This document shows positions 7,425 to 15,892 of a stretch of 64,000 bases of DNA, in pieces; the first letter of the stretch is position 1, and every line of letters starts with the position of its first letter. This stretch comes from Mycobacterium kyorinense (lineage in GTDB: Bacteria; Actinomycetota; Actinomycetes; Mycobacteriales; Mycobacteriaceae). The translations under genes were made by a program, and so were the position numbers. Under the pieces are notes generated by a model. That model was not told where the DNA came from. It saw only the letters and a list, made by a program, of their open reading frames with translations, and searched no databases. Location: positions 41,311 through 105,310 of the forward strand of contig NZ_LQPE01000153.1 in the NCBI RefSeq assembly GCF_002101735.1. Direction: 5' to 3'.

Positions 7425-8510
7425 ATGAGTCAGACAGTGCGCGGCGTGGTTTCCCGAAAGAAGGGCGATCCGGTCGAGGTGGTCGATATCGTCATCCCCG
7501 ACCCCGGTCCCGGCGAGGTGGTCGTCGACGTCACCGCGTGCGGGGTCTGCCACACCGACCTGACGTACCGCGAAGGCGGCATCACCGACGACTACCCGTT
7601 CCTGCTCGGTCACGAAGCCGCCGGCACAGTCGAATCCGTCGGACCGGACGTGACCGCCGTAGCGCCCGGCGACTTCGTAATCCTCAACTGGCGCGCGGTG
7701 TGCGGCCAGTGCCGCGCCTGCAAGCGCGGTCGGCCGCACCTGTGCTTCGACACTTTCAATGCCGAACAGAAGATGACGCTGACCGACGGCACCGAGCTGA
7801 CGCCAGCGCTGGGCATCGGGGCCTTCGCCGACAAAACGTTGGTGCACCAGGGACAGTGCACCAAGGTCAATCCGGCCGCCGACCCGGCGGTGGCCGGTCT
7901 GCTGGGCTGCGGGGTGATGGCCGGCCTGGGCGCGGCGATCAACACCGGCGCCGTCACTCGCGATGACACGGTCGCGGTAATCGGTTGCGGCGGTGTGGGT
8001 GACGCTGCGATCGCCGGGGCCGCGCTGGTTGGCGCGCGGCGCATCATCGCCGTCGACACCGACGACACCAAGCTGCACTGGGCGCGCACGTTCGGCGCCA
8101 CCCACACCGTCAACGCCCGCAACGAAGACGTCGTCAAGGCCATCCAGGATCTGACCGACGGGTTCGGCGCCAACGTGGTGATCGACGCCGTGGGCCGGCC
8201 GGAAACCTGGAAGCAGGCGTTCTACGCCCGCGATCTCGCGGGAACCGTTGTGCTGGTGGGTGTTCCGACACCAGACATGCAACTCGAGATGCCGCTGCTG
8301 GACTTCTTCTCCCACGGCGGAGCGCTGAAGTCGTCGTGGTACGGCGACTGCCTGCCCGAGCGCGACTTCCCCACCCTGATCGACCTGTATCTGCAGGGCC
8401 GGTTGCCGCTGGAGAAGTTCGTCTCCGAACGGATCGGCCTCGGCGACATCGAGGCGGCATTCCACAAGATGCACGACGGCAAGGTGCTGCGCTCGGTGGT
8501 GATGCTGTGA
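7425..8510 (+). CDS. mscR: S-nitrosomycothiol reductase / mycothiol-dependent formaldehyde dehydrogenase (MscR, AdhE2)
   Basis: The 361-aa zinc-dependent alcohol dehydrogenase is the same length as M. tuberculosis Rv2259. Catalytic zinc ligands are visible at C39 and H63 (LLGHEAAG), the structural zinc is held by C93, C96, C99 and C107, and the NAD-binding GCGGVGDAA lies near residue 187. The family uses mycothiol adducts: it oxidises S-hydroxymethyl-mycothiol to the formyl adduct and reduces S-nitrosomycothiol, detoxifying formaldehyde and NO. It overlaps the next gene by GTGA; that MBL hydrolase could process the thioester product, as in other formaldehyde pathways (inference). Confidence 0.93.
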   Translation: MSQTVRGVVSRKKGDPVEVVDIVIPDPGPGEVVVDVTACGVCHTDLTYREGGITDDYPFLLGHEAAGTVESVGPDVTAVAPGDFVILNWRAVCGQCRACKRGRPHLCFDTFNAEQKMTLTDGTELTPALGIGAFADKTLVHQGQCTKVNPAADPAVAGLLGCGVMAGLGAAINTGAVTRDDTVAVIGCGGVGDAAIAGAALVGARRIIAVDTDDTKLHWARTFGATHTVNARNEDVVKAIQDLTDGFGANVVIDAVGRPETWKQAFYARDLAGTVVLVGVPTPDMQLEMPLLDFFSHGGALKSSWYGDCLPERDFPTLIDLYLQGRLPLEKFVSERIGLGDIEAAFHKMHDGKVLRSVVML

Positions 8511-9124
8511 TACAGCGGGTGGTCACCCACGGCACCTTCGAACTCGACGGCGGCAGTTGGGAAGTCGACAACAACATCTGGATCGTCGGCGACGACTCCG
8601 ACGTCGTGGTGTTCGACGCTGCCCACACTGCGGAACCGATCATCGAGGCCGTCGGCGGGCGCAATGTGGTGGCGGTGGTGTGCACGCACGGCCACAACGA
8701 CCACGTGACGGTGGCGCCCGAACTGGGTAAGACGCTGGACGCGCCGGTGCTGCTGCATCCCGGCGACGACGTGCTGTGGCGAATGACTCACCCGGACAAG
8801 GACTTTCGTACCGTCGCCGACGGTGACACGTTAAACGTCGCCGGCACGGAGCTGCGCGCACTCCACACTCCCGGCCACTCCCCCGGGTCGGTGTGCTGGT
8901 ATGCCCCCGAACTGGGCGCGGTGTTCAGCGGCGACACGTTATTCCAGGGCGGGCCCGGCGCGACGGGGCGCTCGTTCTCCGACTTCCCGACGATCCTGCA
9001 GTCGATCTCGGGCCGGCTCGGCACGCTGCCCGGCGAGACCGTGGTGTACACCGGCCACGGCGATACCACCACCGTCGGCGACGAGATCGTGCACTACGAC
9101 GAGTGGGTGGCTCGGGGCCACTAA
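8507..9124 (+). CDS. Metallo-beta-lactamase-fold hydrolase coupled to mscR (Rv2260-like)
   Basis: The 205-aa protein starts at a GTG that overlaps the mscR stop. The MBL metal motif H61-x-H63-x-D65-H66 (CTHGHNDHVTV) is intact, and further ligands are H114 in LHTPGHSPG, the Asp in FSGDTLF and the His in YTGHGDTT, i.e. a glyoxalase II-like arrangement. Because MscR makes formyl-mycothiol, a thioesterase that frees formate and mycothiol is a natural partner; this role is inferred from the coupling and fold. The stop overlaps convergently with the next gene. Confidence 0.9.
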   Translation: MIQRVVTHGTFELDGGSWEVDNNIWIVGDDSDVVVFDAAHTAEPIIEAVGGRNVVAVVCTHGHNDHVTVAPELGKTLDAPVLLHPGDDVLWRMTHPDKDFRTVADGDTLNVAGTELRALHTPGHSPGSVCWYAPELGAVFSGDTLFQGGPGATGRSFSDFPTILQSISGRLGTLPGETVVYTGHGDTTTVGDEIVHYDEWVARGH

Positions 9125-9867
9125 CGCCCGTCGAGGATGCGGCGTTTCTCGGCCTGGAACTCCGCTTGGGTCAGCGCGCCCGAATCCCTCAACTCCGACA
9201 GCGTCTTGAGTTGCTGCAGTTTGACGGCCTCGTCGCTGGCTGCATACGACGACGCCGGCGCGAGCCTCGGCGCGCTGAGGTCGCTTGGCGTGTACGACGC
9301 AATGGGCTCGATTCCTTGTCGCGACGATCGCGTGCGCCCCGACCACCACACCGTGCAGACCAGGCTCACCAGGGCGATTCCGAACAACACGACGAATGCC
9401 CAGACCAGCCAGCCGTAGGAACTCTTGTGTCCGAATGCCAGCCGCGGACTGATGTATCCGTTGACCTGACCGTCGGTCGTGACGTTGTACGTGCCCGCGG
9501 CCGGAACCTGAACCACCCATACCTGAATATGGGCATCGTTGTTGACTGTCCTTGTGTTGCCGTAACTTTCCGTCACCGCCGGATCCGGAACACCGTCGGG
9601 CGGGTCGATTCGCATCCCCAGCCGCGGTACCGGCAGGCCCCCGCCGGACGGGCTGCTGATCACCTCGGTGTGGAAGCTGACCGTGACCTGACCGGCCGGC
9701 AGCTGCACCGATCCCGAACCGGGGATCGGCACCTCGCCGTACGCGTTGTACTCGTCCAGCACGAAGAGGTTGAGGATGAGCGTGATCGCGAAGCCGATGA
9801 CCGCCACCACCAGCGTCAGAACCGACGCGACCATCGAGATCCGGATCGCACCCCGTGTGCCACTCAC
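9121..9867 (-). CDS. Two-TM membrane protein with C-terminal SHOCT domain
   Basis: The 248-aa protein has an N-terminal membrane segment (about residues 11-36, MVASVLTLVVAVIGFAIT), an extracytoplasmic beta-rich region of about 110 residues, a second segment near residues 150-172 (WLVWAFVVLFGIALVSLVC), a cytoplasmic linker, and a C-terminal SHOCT motif (LKTLSELRDSGALTQAEFQA). SHOCT modules are short helical hairpins often found at the ends of bacterial proteins; their role is probably oligomerisation. No enzymatic function is visible. It ends convergently on the MBL gene with overlapping stops. Confidence 0.82.
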   Translation of the reverse strand: MSGTRGAIRISMVASVLTLVVAVIGFAITLILNLFVLDEYNAYGEVPIPGSGSVQLPAGQVTVSFHTEVISSPSGGGLPVPRLGMRIDPPDGVPDPAVTESYGNTRTVNNDAHIQVWVVQVPAAGTYNVTTDGQVNGYISPRLAFGHKSSYGWLVWAFVVLFGIALVSLVCTVWWSGRTRSSRQGIEPIASYTPSDLSAPRLAPASSYAASDEAVKLQQLKTLSELRDSGALTQAEFQAEKRRILDGR

Positions 9868-9910
9868 GGGCGCAGTCTCCCACGATTGGGGTGATTCGGT
9901 CGTTAATCGT

Positions 9911-9950
9911 CCAAACCCGTTGGCGTAGCGATGGTTTGGCGATAACGGGT
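9911..9950. promoter_or_regulatory. Nested inverted repeats in the SHOCT-protein/SDR divergent region
   Basis: CCAAACC (9911-9917) pairs with GGTTTGG (9933-9939), and the overlapping ACCCGTT (9915-9921) pairs with AACGGGT (9944-9950). The two repeats are mutually exclusive as hairpins but could be two operator registers. They lie 58-97 bp upstream of the SDR start. Confidence 0.4.
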
Positions 9951-10007
9951 GGCAATCGCGCCCTTGTTCTACGATGGTGCCCAGCCGATCACACAGGAGT
10001 AGCGCTC

Positions 10008-10958
10008 ATGGCCGCCCAACTTGTCGCCAACGTGCCCGACCTTTCCGGAAAACTGGCCGTCGTCACCGGATCCAACAGCGGCCTGGGCTTCGGGCTTGCC
10101 CGCCGGCTCTCGGCGGCCGGCGCCGACGTCGTCATGGCGATCCGCAACCGCGCCAAGGGCGAGGCCGCCATCGACCAGATCCGCGCCACCGTGCCCGACG
10201 CCAAGCTGACCATCAAGCCCCTCGACCTGTCGTCGCTGGCCAGCGTCGCCGCCCTGGGCGAGCAGCTGAACTCCGAAGGCCGCCCGATCGACATCTTGAT
10301 CAACAACGCCGGCGTGATGACCCCGCCGAACCGCGACACCACCGCCGACGGATTCGAATTGCAGTTCGGCAGCAACCATCTCGGCCACTTCGCGCTCACC
10401 GCGCACCTCCTCCCCTTGCTGCGCGCCGCCGGCAACGCACGGGTCGTCTCGCTGAGCAGCATCGCCGCACGCCAGGGCCGCATCCACTTCGACGACCTGC
10501 AATTCGAGAAGTCCTACGCGCCGATGCAGGCCTACGGCCAATCGAAGCTGGCGGTGCTGATGTTCGCCCTCGAGCTGGACCGCCGCAGCCGCAACGCCGG
10601 CTGGGGCGTCGTGTCGAACGCCGCGCACCCCGGCCTCACCAAGACCAACCTGCAGACCAGCGGCCCGTCGCACGGCCGGGCCACACCGTCGATCATGGAA
10701 CGGCTCTACAAGATCTCCTGGCGGGTGACGCCGTTTTTGTGGCAGGAGATCGACGAGGGCATCCTGCCCGCGCTGTACGCAGCGACCAGTCCGCAGGCCG
10801 AGGGCGGCGCGTTCTACGGGCCGCGCGGAATCTACGAGGCCGCCGGCGGCGGCGTGACCACGGCCAAGGTGCCCGCCCGTGCCCGCAACGACGCCGACTG
10901 CCGGCGACTGTGGGAGATCTCCGAGCAGCTCACCGGAGTCAGCTACCCCGATGCGTGA
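10008..10958 (+). CDS. Short-chain dehydrogenase/reductase (Rv2263-like)
   Basis: This 316-aa SDR starts at ATG 10008 with AGGAG 8 bases upstream. It carries the cofactor motif TGSNSGLG (residues 21-28), NNAG near residue 98, and the catalytic Y-x-x-x-K in AYGQSKLAV near residue 173. The sequence resembles the retinol/WW-domain-oxidoreductase-like branch that uses NADP(H). Length and position match M. tuberculosis Rv2263. Its stop overlaps the start of a SABATH-type methyltransferase by 8 bases, so the two are translationally coupled and may act on the same carbonyl or carboxyl compound (inference). Confidence 0.9.
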   Translation: MAAQLVANVPDLSGKLAVVTGSNSGLGFGLARRLSAAGADVVMAIRNRAKGEAAIDQIRATVPDAKLTIKPLDLSSLASVAALGEQLNSEGRPIDILINNAGVMTPPNRDTTADGFELQFGSNHLGHFALTAHLLPLLRAAGNARVVSLSSIAARQGRIHFDDLQFEKSYAPMQAYGQSKLAVLMFALELDRRSRNAGWGVVSNAAHPGLTKTNLQTSGPSHGRATPSIMERLYKISWRVTPFLWQEIDEGILPALYAATSPQAEGGAFYGPRGIYEAAGGGVTTAKVPARARNDADCRRLWEISEQLTGVSYPDA

Positions 10959-12039
10959 GTCGAGCATCGTCGTCCGGCCCGAGCCGCAGGAAAGCGCGTC
11001 CTACACCCCGTCGTCGCGCCTGCAGGCCGCCGGGCTGGCACCGGCCGTCGCGCTGTTCGAGCAGGCCGCCGCCGAGGTGCCGCTGCCCAAGCCGCCGCAA
11101 CCCATCGTCATCGCCGACTACGGTGCGGCAACCGGCCACAATTCGCTGCTGCCGGTGTGCGCCGCGATCGCGGTGATCCGCCGTCGCACCCGCCCCGAGC
11201 ACGCCATCCTGGTCACCCACACCGACCTACCCGGCAACGATTTCACCGCGCTGTTTCGCACCCTGTCCGAGGATCCGGACAGCTATGTGCACAAGGACTC
11301 GGCGAGCTTCTCCTCCGCGATCGGCCGGTCCTACTACGCGCAGATTTTGCCGTCCGGCAGCGTCAACCTGGGCTGGACGTCGTGGGCGACCATGTGGCTG
11401 AGCCGGACACCGACCGAGCTGCCGGACCACGTCCAGGTCGCCTACAGCAGCGACGAGGATGCCCGCGCGGCCTACGCCCACCAGGCCGCGCAGGACTGGC
11501 AGGCGTTCCTCGCGTTCCGCGGCCGCGAGCTGTGCCTCGGCGGGCGGCTTGTGGTGCTGACGATGGCCGTAGGCGACGACGGCGAATTCGGCTACCGGCC
11601 GCTGCTGGACGCGATCGTGGCCGCGCTGGAGGATCACCACCGCGACGGGGTGTTGAGCGCGGATGAGTTGCGGCGCATGACGATTCCGACCTTCGCCCGC
11701 GCGGAGAAGGACTTTCGCGCCCCGTTCGCGCCCAAGGGCCGCTTCGAGGGCCTGTCAATCGAGCACCTGGAGGTGTTCAACGCCGAGGACCGGTTCTGGG
11801 CCCGATACCTGCTCGACCATGACGCCACCGCGTTCGGCGAGCAGTGGGCGGCGTTCGCACGGGCCGCGGTGTTCCCGACGCTGGCCGCCTCGCTCGAGGG
11901 CGGGCCCACCGACCCACGCGCCACCGGGTTGGTCGAGCACCTCGAGATCGCCGTCGCCGAGCGGCTGTCGAGCGCCCCGGCGCCGATGCAGATTCCGCTG
12001 GCCTCGGTGGTGCTGGTCAAACACGGCCGCTCACACTGA
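10951..12039 (+). CDS. SABATH-type SAM-dependent carboxyl methyltransferase
   Basis: The 362-aa protein has the hallmarks of the plant SABATH family (salicylate, jasmonate and benzoate carboxyl methyltransferases): the SAM-binding DYGAATGHNSL at 56-66 (plant form D-x-G-x-x-x-G-x-N-x-x), the signature TDLPGNDF near residue 104, and the segment SGSVNLGWTSWATMWLSR, equivalent to the plant S-S-x-S-L-H-W-L-S stretch that lines the substrate pocket. These enzymes make methyl esters of small acids. The start at 10951 lies inside the preceding SDR, indicating one operon. The substrate is unknown. A block of a mostly plant-known family in a Mycobacterium is unusual. Confidence 0.85.
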   Translation: MRESSIVVRPEPQESASYTPSSRLQAAGLAPAVALFEQAAAEVPLPKPPQPIVIADYGAATGHNSLLPVCAAIAVIRRRTRPEHAILVTHTDLPGNDFTALFRTLSEDPDSYVHKDSASFSSAIGRSYYAQILPSGSVNLGWTSWATMWLSRTPTELPDHVQVAYSSDEDARAAYAHQAAQDWQAFLAFRGRELCLGGRLVVLTMAVGDDGEFGYRPLLDAIVAALEDHHRDGVLSADELRRMTIPTFARAEKDFRAPFAPKGRFEGLSIEHLEVFNAEDRFWARYLLDHDATAFGEQWAAFARAAVFPTLAASLEGGPTDPRATGLVEHLEIAVAERLSSAPAPMQIPLASVVLVKHGRSH

Positions 12040-12084
12040 CCGACGCGTTTCGAAGCGGCCGCGCAGCGGGTAATCGACGCGGTT

Positions 12085-12360
12085 ATGAACGCTCAGGATG
12101 AGGAACAAACGGGTGGGGCCGACCAGCAGCAGACCGAGGCACCCGAGATCACCGAAGAACACAAGCAACAGGCCGCCGAGATGCGGAAGTCCTACGACGA
12201 CCAGCGCCCGACGGCCGTGATGCCCGGAACCGACCGGACGATCACGGGGACCGCGGTCAACGAGTGGCTCGACGACGAGGGCAATCCGAAATTCGGCGAC
12301 CCCGACGAAAAACCACACGCCGACGACAACCCGCCGGAAACCCAGGAACCACCGGACTAA
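12085..12360 (+). CDS. Small acidic hypothetical protein
   Basis: This 91-aa protein has no membrane segment or signal peptide. It is very rich in Glu, Asp, Gln and Pro, probably largely disordered, with a short conserved-looking centre (RPTAVMPGTDRTITGTAVNEWLDDEGNPKFG). The ATG at 12085 follows the methyltransferase by 45 bp, and the stop overlaps convergently with the Hsp70-like gene. I do not recognise a family. Confidence 0.65.
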   Translation: MNAQDEEQTGGADQQQTEAPEITEEHKQQAAEMRKSYDDQRPTAVMPGTDRTITGTAVNEWLDDEGNPKFGDPDEKPHADDNPPETQEPPD

Positions 12361-14105
12361 CCGCCCGGCGGCGCGGGCTGCGGCTGGAACTGCGGGATAC
12401 CCGGAATCCGCGGAATCTGCGGGATTGTCGGCACCACCGGCGCCTGCGTGGTGGTGGGCGCCTGGGTGGTGGTGGGCGCCTGCGTGGTGGTGGTGGGCGC
12501 TTGAGTAGTTGTCGTGGTGGTCGTGGTCGTCGGCGCTTCCGTGGTGGTCGATGACGACGGCGGCGTGGTCGCCGACTCGGTCGACGACGGGGATTCGCTG
12601 CTTGGCGACTGGGTGTCCGTCGCCGACGACGGGGCCTGGCTTTCGCTGCCGGGTGCCGAGGTTCCCGGCGCCGGTGTGGTGCTCGTGCCCGGCGCCGGAG
12701 CGATCGGTCCGCCGCCGGAGGTGTGACGCATGGCGATCATCACCGCGGCGATGAGCGCCAGCACCACCAGCGCGGTGCCGATCACGACCACTGCAGGCCG
12801 GCGATACCACGGGACGGCAGGGGCGCGGGTGTCGATGTGCTGCTGGTCGCGGTCGAAGGTCAGCTGCGGGCGGGCGGATGTCGTTCCGGAGGTGGCCGCC
12901 GGGTATTCGCCGGTGCGCAGCGGCATGATGCCGGAGTCGTCGTCGGCCTCGGACCAGGCCAGCGCCGGTTCGGGGCTGGCCTCAGGCGCGATGTCGGCCA
13001 TCGTGGTGGCGTCGACGATCGGTCCGGCCTGGGTGGCGACCGGCGCCAGCGCGGTCGCGCTGTTGTCGGCCGGCCCGCGAGCGGCCTGCAGCGCCGCGCC
13101 GATGGCCGCCGTCATGTATGGCCGCGGGGTCGTGATGACCGGTACCCGCAGGTGTTCGGACAGCGTGGTGGTGATCACCGGGACGCCGGCCCCACCGCCC
13201 ACCGACGCGACCGCGGCCAATTCACGAATGCCGTTGCGCTGCAACGCTTCCTGAATAAGCGCGATGAAGCCGGCCAACGGCTGGCGGATTGCCTCGTCGA
13301 GTTCGGTTCGGGTGAGGCGAACATCGCCGCGATACCCGGGCAGCTCGGCGGTCAGCCTGGTCGCCGTGGTCGACGACAGTTCCTCTTTGGCCCGCCGGCA
13401 CGCGCCGCGCAACCGGGTGAGCGAGCCGATCGCCGACGTGGCGGAGGTGTCCACCGACCCGGCCGCGGACAGATCCGCCATCACACGGGCCAACAGCGCC
13501 TGGTCGATCAGGTCGCCGGAGAAATCAGTGTGCCGCAGCGTGGGTGCGACGGGCTGATAGCCGGCGGCGTCGACCAGAGTGAGGCTGGTCCCAGTGCCGC
13601 CGAAATCGCACAGCGCGATGACTCCCCGGGTCGGCAGCCCGGGGTTGGACTGCAGGGCAGTCAACGCAGCAGTGGAATCAGGCAGCAGTGCCACTCCGTC
13701 CCCGGACCATTCAGGCACCCGGCTCAGCGCAGCGTTCAGTGCGCCCACCGCCGCGGGCCCCCAGTGCGCCGGATGGGTGACCGCAGCCGCTTCCGGCAGC
13801 GCCTGCCCGTCGGTCGCGGCATAGGCCAGCGCCCGCAACGCGTCGGCGAGCAGCGTCTCGCTGCGATGCGTCGAGCCGTCGGACGCGACGATGCCGACCG
13901 GGTCGCCCACCCGGTCGACGAAGTCGGTGATCACCAGCCCGGGCTCGGTCAGCTTCGGGTTCTCCGACGGCAGACCGACTTCGGGTGGGCGCTGCCGGTA
14001 CAGGGTCAGCACCGGCTTGCGTGTCACCGCCCGATTTGCGGTGACGGCGGCGAGGTTGGTCGCCCCCACCGACAACCCGACCGCCGCTCGCTCTGCGTCT
14101 GCCAT
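12357..14105 (-). CDS. Membrane-anchored Hsp70/actin-fold protein with Thr/Pro-rich tail (Rv2264c-like)
   Basis: The 582-aa protein begins MADAERAAVGLSVGATNLAAV; ATG 14105 is chosen because GGAGG lies 5 bases upstream. Residues 1 to about 330 form an Hsp70-like ATPase fold (phosphate-2-like GVIALCDFGGTGTSL near residue 155, adenosine-like LAAVASVGGGAGVP near residue 300) without the usual DnaK substrate-binding domain. A linker is followed by one transmembrane helix near residues 440-463 and an outside tail of about 120 residues composed of Thr, Ser, Pro and Gln. It is probably a sensor or scaffold in the envelope rather than a folding chaperone (inference). A perfect 20-bp inverted repeat covers the region just upstream of its ribosome-binding site. 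Confidence 0.87.
   Translation of the reverse strand: MADAERAAVGLSVGATNLAAVTANRAVTRKPVLTLYRQRPPEVGLPSENPKLTEPGLVITDFVDRVGDPVGIVASDGSTHRSETLLADALRALAYAATDGQALPEAAAVTHPAHWGPAAVGALNAALSRVPEWSGDGVALLPDSTAALTALQSNPGLPTRGVIALCDFGGTGTSLTLVDAAGYQPVAPTLRHTDFSGDLIDQALLARVMADLSAAGSVDTSATSAIGSLTRLRGACRRAKEELSSTTATRLTAELPGYRGDVRLTRTELDEAIRQPLAGFIALIQEALQRNGIRELAAVASVGGGAGVPVITTTLSEHLRVPVITTPRPYMTAAIGAALQAARGPADNSATALAPVATQAGPIVDATTMADIAPEASPEPALAWSEADDDSGIMPLRTGEYPAATSGTTSARPQLTFDRDQQHIDTRAPAVPWYRRPAVVVIGTALVVLALIAAVMIAMRHTSGGGPIAPAPGTSTTPAPGTSAPGSESQAPSSATDTQSPSSESPSSTESATTPPSSSTTTEAPTTTTTTTTTQAPTTTTQAPTTTQAPTTTQAPVVPTIPQIPRIPGIPQFQPQPAPPGG
12439..12495. repeat. Tandem coding repeat (about 18 bp units) in the Hsp70-like gene
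   Basis: Three consecutive units beginning GGCGCCTG and followed by GTGGT runs (18, 18 and 21 bp) encode Thr-Thr-Gln-Ala-Pro units on the minus strand. The third unit has one extra GGT, the mark of in-frame slippage, so the tail length probably varies among strains. Confidence 0.7.
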
Positions 14106-14117
14106 GTCGTCCTCCAA

Positions 14118-14137
14118 CGGCGTACGCCCGTACGCCG
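14118..14137. promoter_or_regulatory. Perfect 20-bp inverted repeat before the Hsp70-like gene
   Basis: CGGCGTACG-CC-CGTACGCCG lies 12 to 32 bases upstream of the ATG at 14105, directly against the ribosome-binding site. It could be an operator or an RNA hairpin that controls translation. Confidence 0.6.
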
Positions 14138-14163
14138 GGCACCAATGTATAGGCAGCCCCCAA

Positions 14164-15237
14164 TCAACGAATCGTGCCGACCCCCGGAATCAGCGGCAGG
14201 TCCAACGCGGTCACCCAGCCCGGGGACAGCTCGTTGACGGCGGGCACCGCGTTGAGTGCGCGCATCCCGGTGGCCAAACATCCGGCGGCGGCCGCGTCGC
14301 GCCCGGAACCGTCGGTGAACCGAAATGCCGTCTCCTGGAAGATGCTTGGCGTTCCTTCGATGTCGACGCGGTAGACGTCGTCCTGGGTGCCCGACGGCCA
14401 GTCGGGAGCGGCGTCGTGGCCGATCCGGTTGACGTGCTCAAGTTGGATGCGCGTCTTGCCTTGGTAGATGCCGTTGATGGTGAACCGCACCGCAGCAACG
14501 TGTCCGGGTTGGATGACGCCCTTGGCGGTCTTGCGTTCGGTGGGCGTCACCCACTTGTCCCAGGTAGTGGTGATCTCATCGAGCATGATGCCGGCGGCGT
14601 GCGCGATCATCGGCACGGTGGCGCCCCACGCGAAGATCAGGACGTCGCGGTTCTCCAGCACGGGCCGGAACTCGGGTTCGCGGCCTATGCCCATTTCGTT
14701 TTCGTAGTCGCCGGTGTAGTTGGTGTAGTCCAGCAGCTCGGAGGCCCGGACCGTGCGGACTTCCGAGCAGACGCCCATCAGCGTCATCGGGAACAGGTCG
14801 TTGGCGAATCCAGGGTCGATGCCGGTGGTGAAGCACGACGACTCGCCCAGCTCACACGCCTCGGTGATCGGCTGGATCCAGTTGGGCGGGTTCAGGTGCA
14901 TGGTCGGCCACACCCAGGGCGTCATCGCGGTGGAGCAGACGTCGATGCCGGCACGCAGGAACCGCGTCATCAGCGCGATGTTGTCCTCGGCGTGCGCGGC
15001 GGTCGGCCCGTAGTGGACCAGCGCGTCGGGTCGCAGCGCGATGAGCGCGTCGACGTCGTCGGTGGCGGTGATGCCGACCGGCTCGGCCAGCCCGCAGACG
15101 TCGCCGACATCGCGGCCCACCTTCGCCGGGTTGCTGACGCCGACACCGACCAACTCGAACAGCGGATGCTTGACGATCTCCGCGATCACCATCTTGCCGA
15201 CGAAGCCGGTACCCCAGACCACGACGCGTTTGGACAT
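14164..15237 (-). CDS. DapB-fold NAD(P)H-dependent dehydrogenase (Rv0926c-like)
   Basis: The 357-aa protein starts with MSKRVVVWGTGFVGKMVI, a Rossmann GxGxxG near residue 9, and resembles the dihydrodipicolinate reductase N-terminal fold of the 2,4-diaminopentanoate dehydrogenase / amine dehydrogenase-like family. Typical mid-region features are STAMTPWVWP and TGIDPGFANDLFPMTL. Length is typical for mycobacterial homologues of Rv0926c. Substrate unknown; it is longer than true DapB (about 245 aa) and lacks the lysine-pathway context. A GTG codon directly precedes the ATG and is an alternative start. Confidence 0.83.
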   Translation of the reverse strand: MSKRVVVWGTGFVGKMVIAEIVKHPLFELVGVGVSNPAKVGRDVGDVCGLAEPVGITATDDVDALIALRPDALVHYGPTAAHAEDNIALMTRFLRAGIDVCSTAMTPWVWPTMHLNPPNWIQPITEACELGESSCFTTGIDPGFANDLFPMTLMGVCSEVRTVRASELLDYTNYTGDYENEMGIGREPEFRPVLENRDVLIFAWGATVPMIAHAAGIMLDEITTTWDKWVTPTERKTAKGVIQPGHVAAVRFTINGIYQGKTRIQLEHVNRIGHDAAPDWPSGTQDDVYRVDIEGTPSIFQETAFRFTDGSGRDAAAAGCLATGMRALNAVPAVNELSPGWVTALDLPLIPGVGTIR

Positions 15238-15483
15238 CACGCCACCCTATCGCTCGCTGCGAAGCCCGTGCGCTGGGTCGGCAAAGGCGGTCTGCTGCAA
15301 GGTTTTTAGAACCGTCCCAGGAAATTTCACACGCGTTCAATAGCACACGACGATCACGGGGTCATAACGAAAAGCTCGCGTTTCTATCACGATCGCTGGT
15401 TCCCGGCCCGCCGCCTTTCGCCGTCAATACGCTCCCGGTATCTGCGGTCCTTGCCGGTGTTTCGTCGCGAAAGGGGCCTGAAG

Positions 15484-15864
15484 ATGCCGAGCACACATAG
15501 CGTTCTCCTGCACCGCAGCCGGATCTTTGTGGCTGTCCTCATGACGGTCGCCGCCACCGCCGGAATCTCCGGCGTCGGCGCGGCCAAGGCAAGCCCGCAG
15601 CTCCCAACGCTGCCAAAGGTCCGCTACCAGATCAGCGGTCCGCCAGTGGCCGAATACATCTCGTACCAGACGGACACCGGTCAGCACCAAGAGGCCAACG
15701 TGAAGTTGCCGTGGTCGACGCAGTTCACCGCGTTCGGAACCGAAGTGTACGTGCTCAGCGCCCAGGGACCGGGCGCAATCACCTGCACGATTTCACTCGA
15801 CAGCAAGGTGGTCAGCAGCGCGACAGCGCACGGGCAGCCCGCGCGAACCGTCTGTTCGCAGTAG
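15484..15864 (+). CDS. MmpS-family small membrane/exported protein without an MmpL partner
   Basis: The 126-aa protein has an N-terminal membrane or signal segment (residues about 12-33, IFVAVLMTVAATAGISGVGA) and a C-terminal domain that matches the MmpS ectodomain: VRYQISGPPVAEYISYQTDTG, then LPWSTQF, and a final TCTISLDSKVV...TVCSQ with paired cysteines. MmpS proteins are periplasmic accessories of MmpL lipid and siderophore exporters. No mmpL lies in the window, so this is an orphan. The ATG at 15484 is chosen because AAAGGGG precedes it. Confidence 0.85.
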   Translation: MPSTHSVLLHRSRIFVAVLMTVAATAGISGVGAAKASPQLPTLPKVRYQISGPPVAEYISYQTDTGQHQEANVKLPWSTQFTAFGTEVYVLSAQGPGAITCTISLDSKVVSSATAHGQPARTVCSQ

Positions 15865-15892
15865 GGCGATCGAGCGGGCCATACTCTCGGTT

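Noticed and set aside
12723..15309. Two long plus-strand frames (504 and 472 aa) opposite the Hsp70-like and DapB-like genes
   Set aside because: Low-complexity Gly/Arg/Asp composition and no motifs; they mirror real minus-strand genes.
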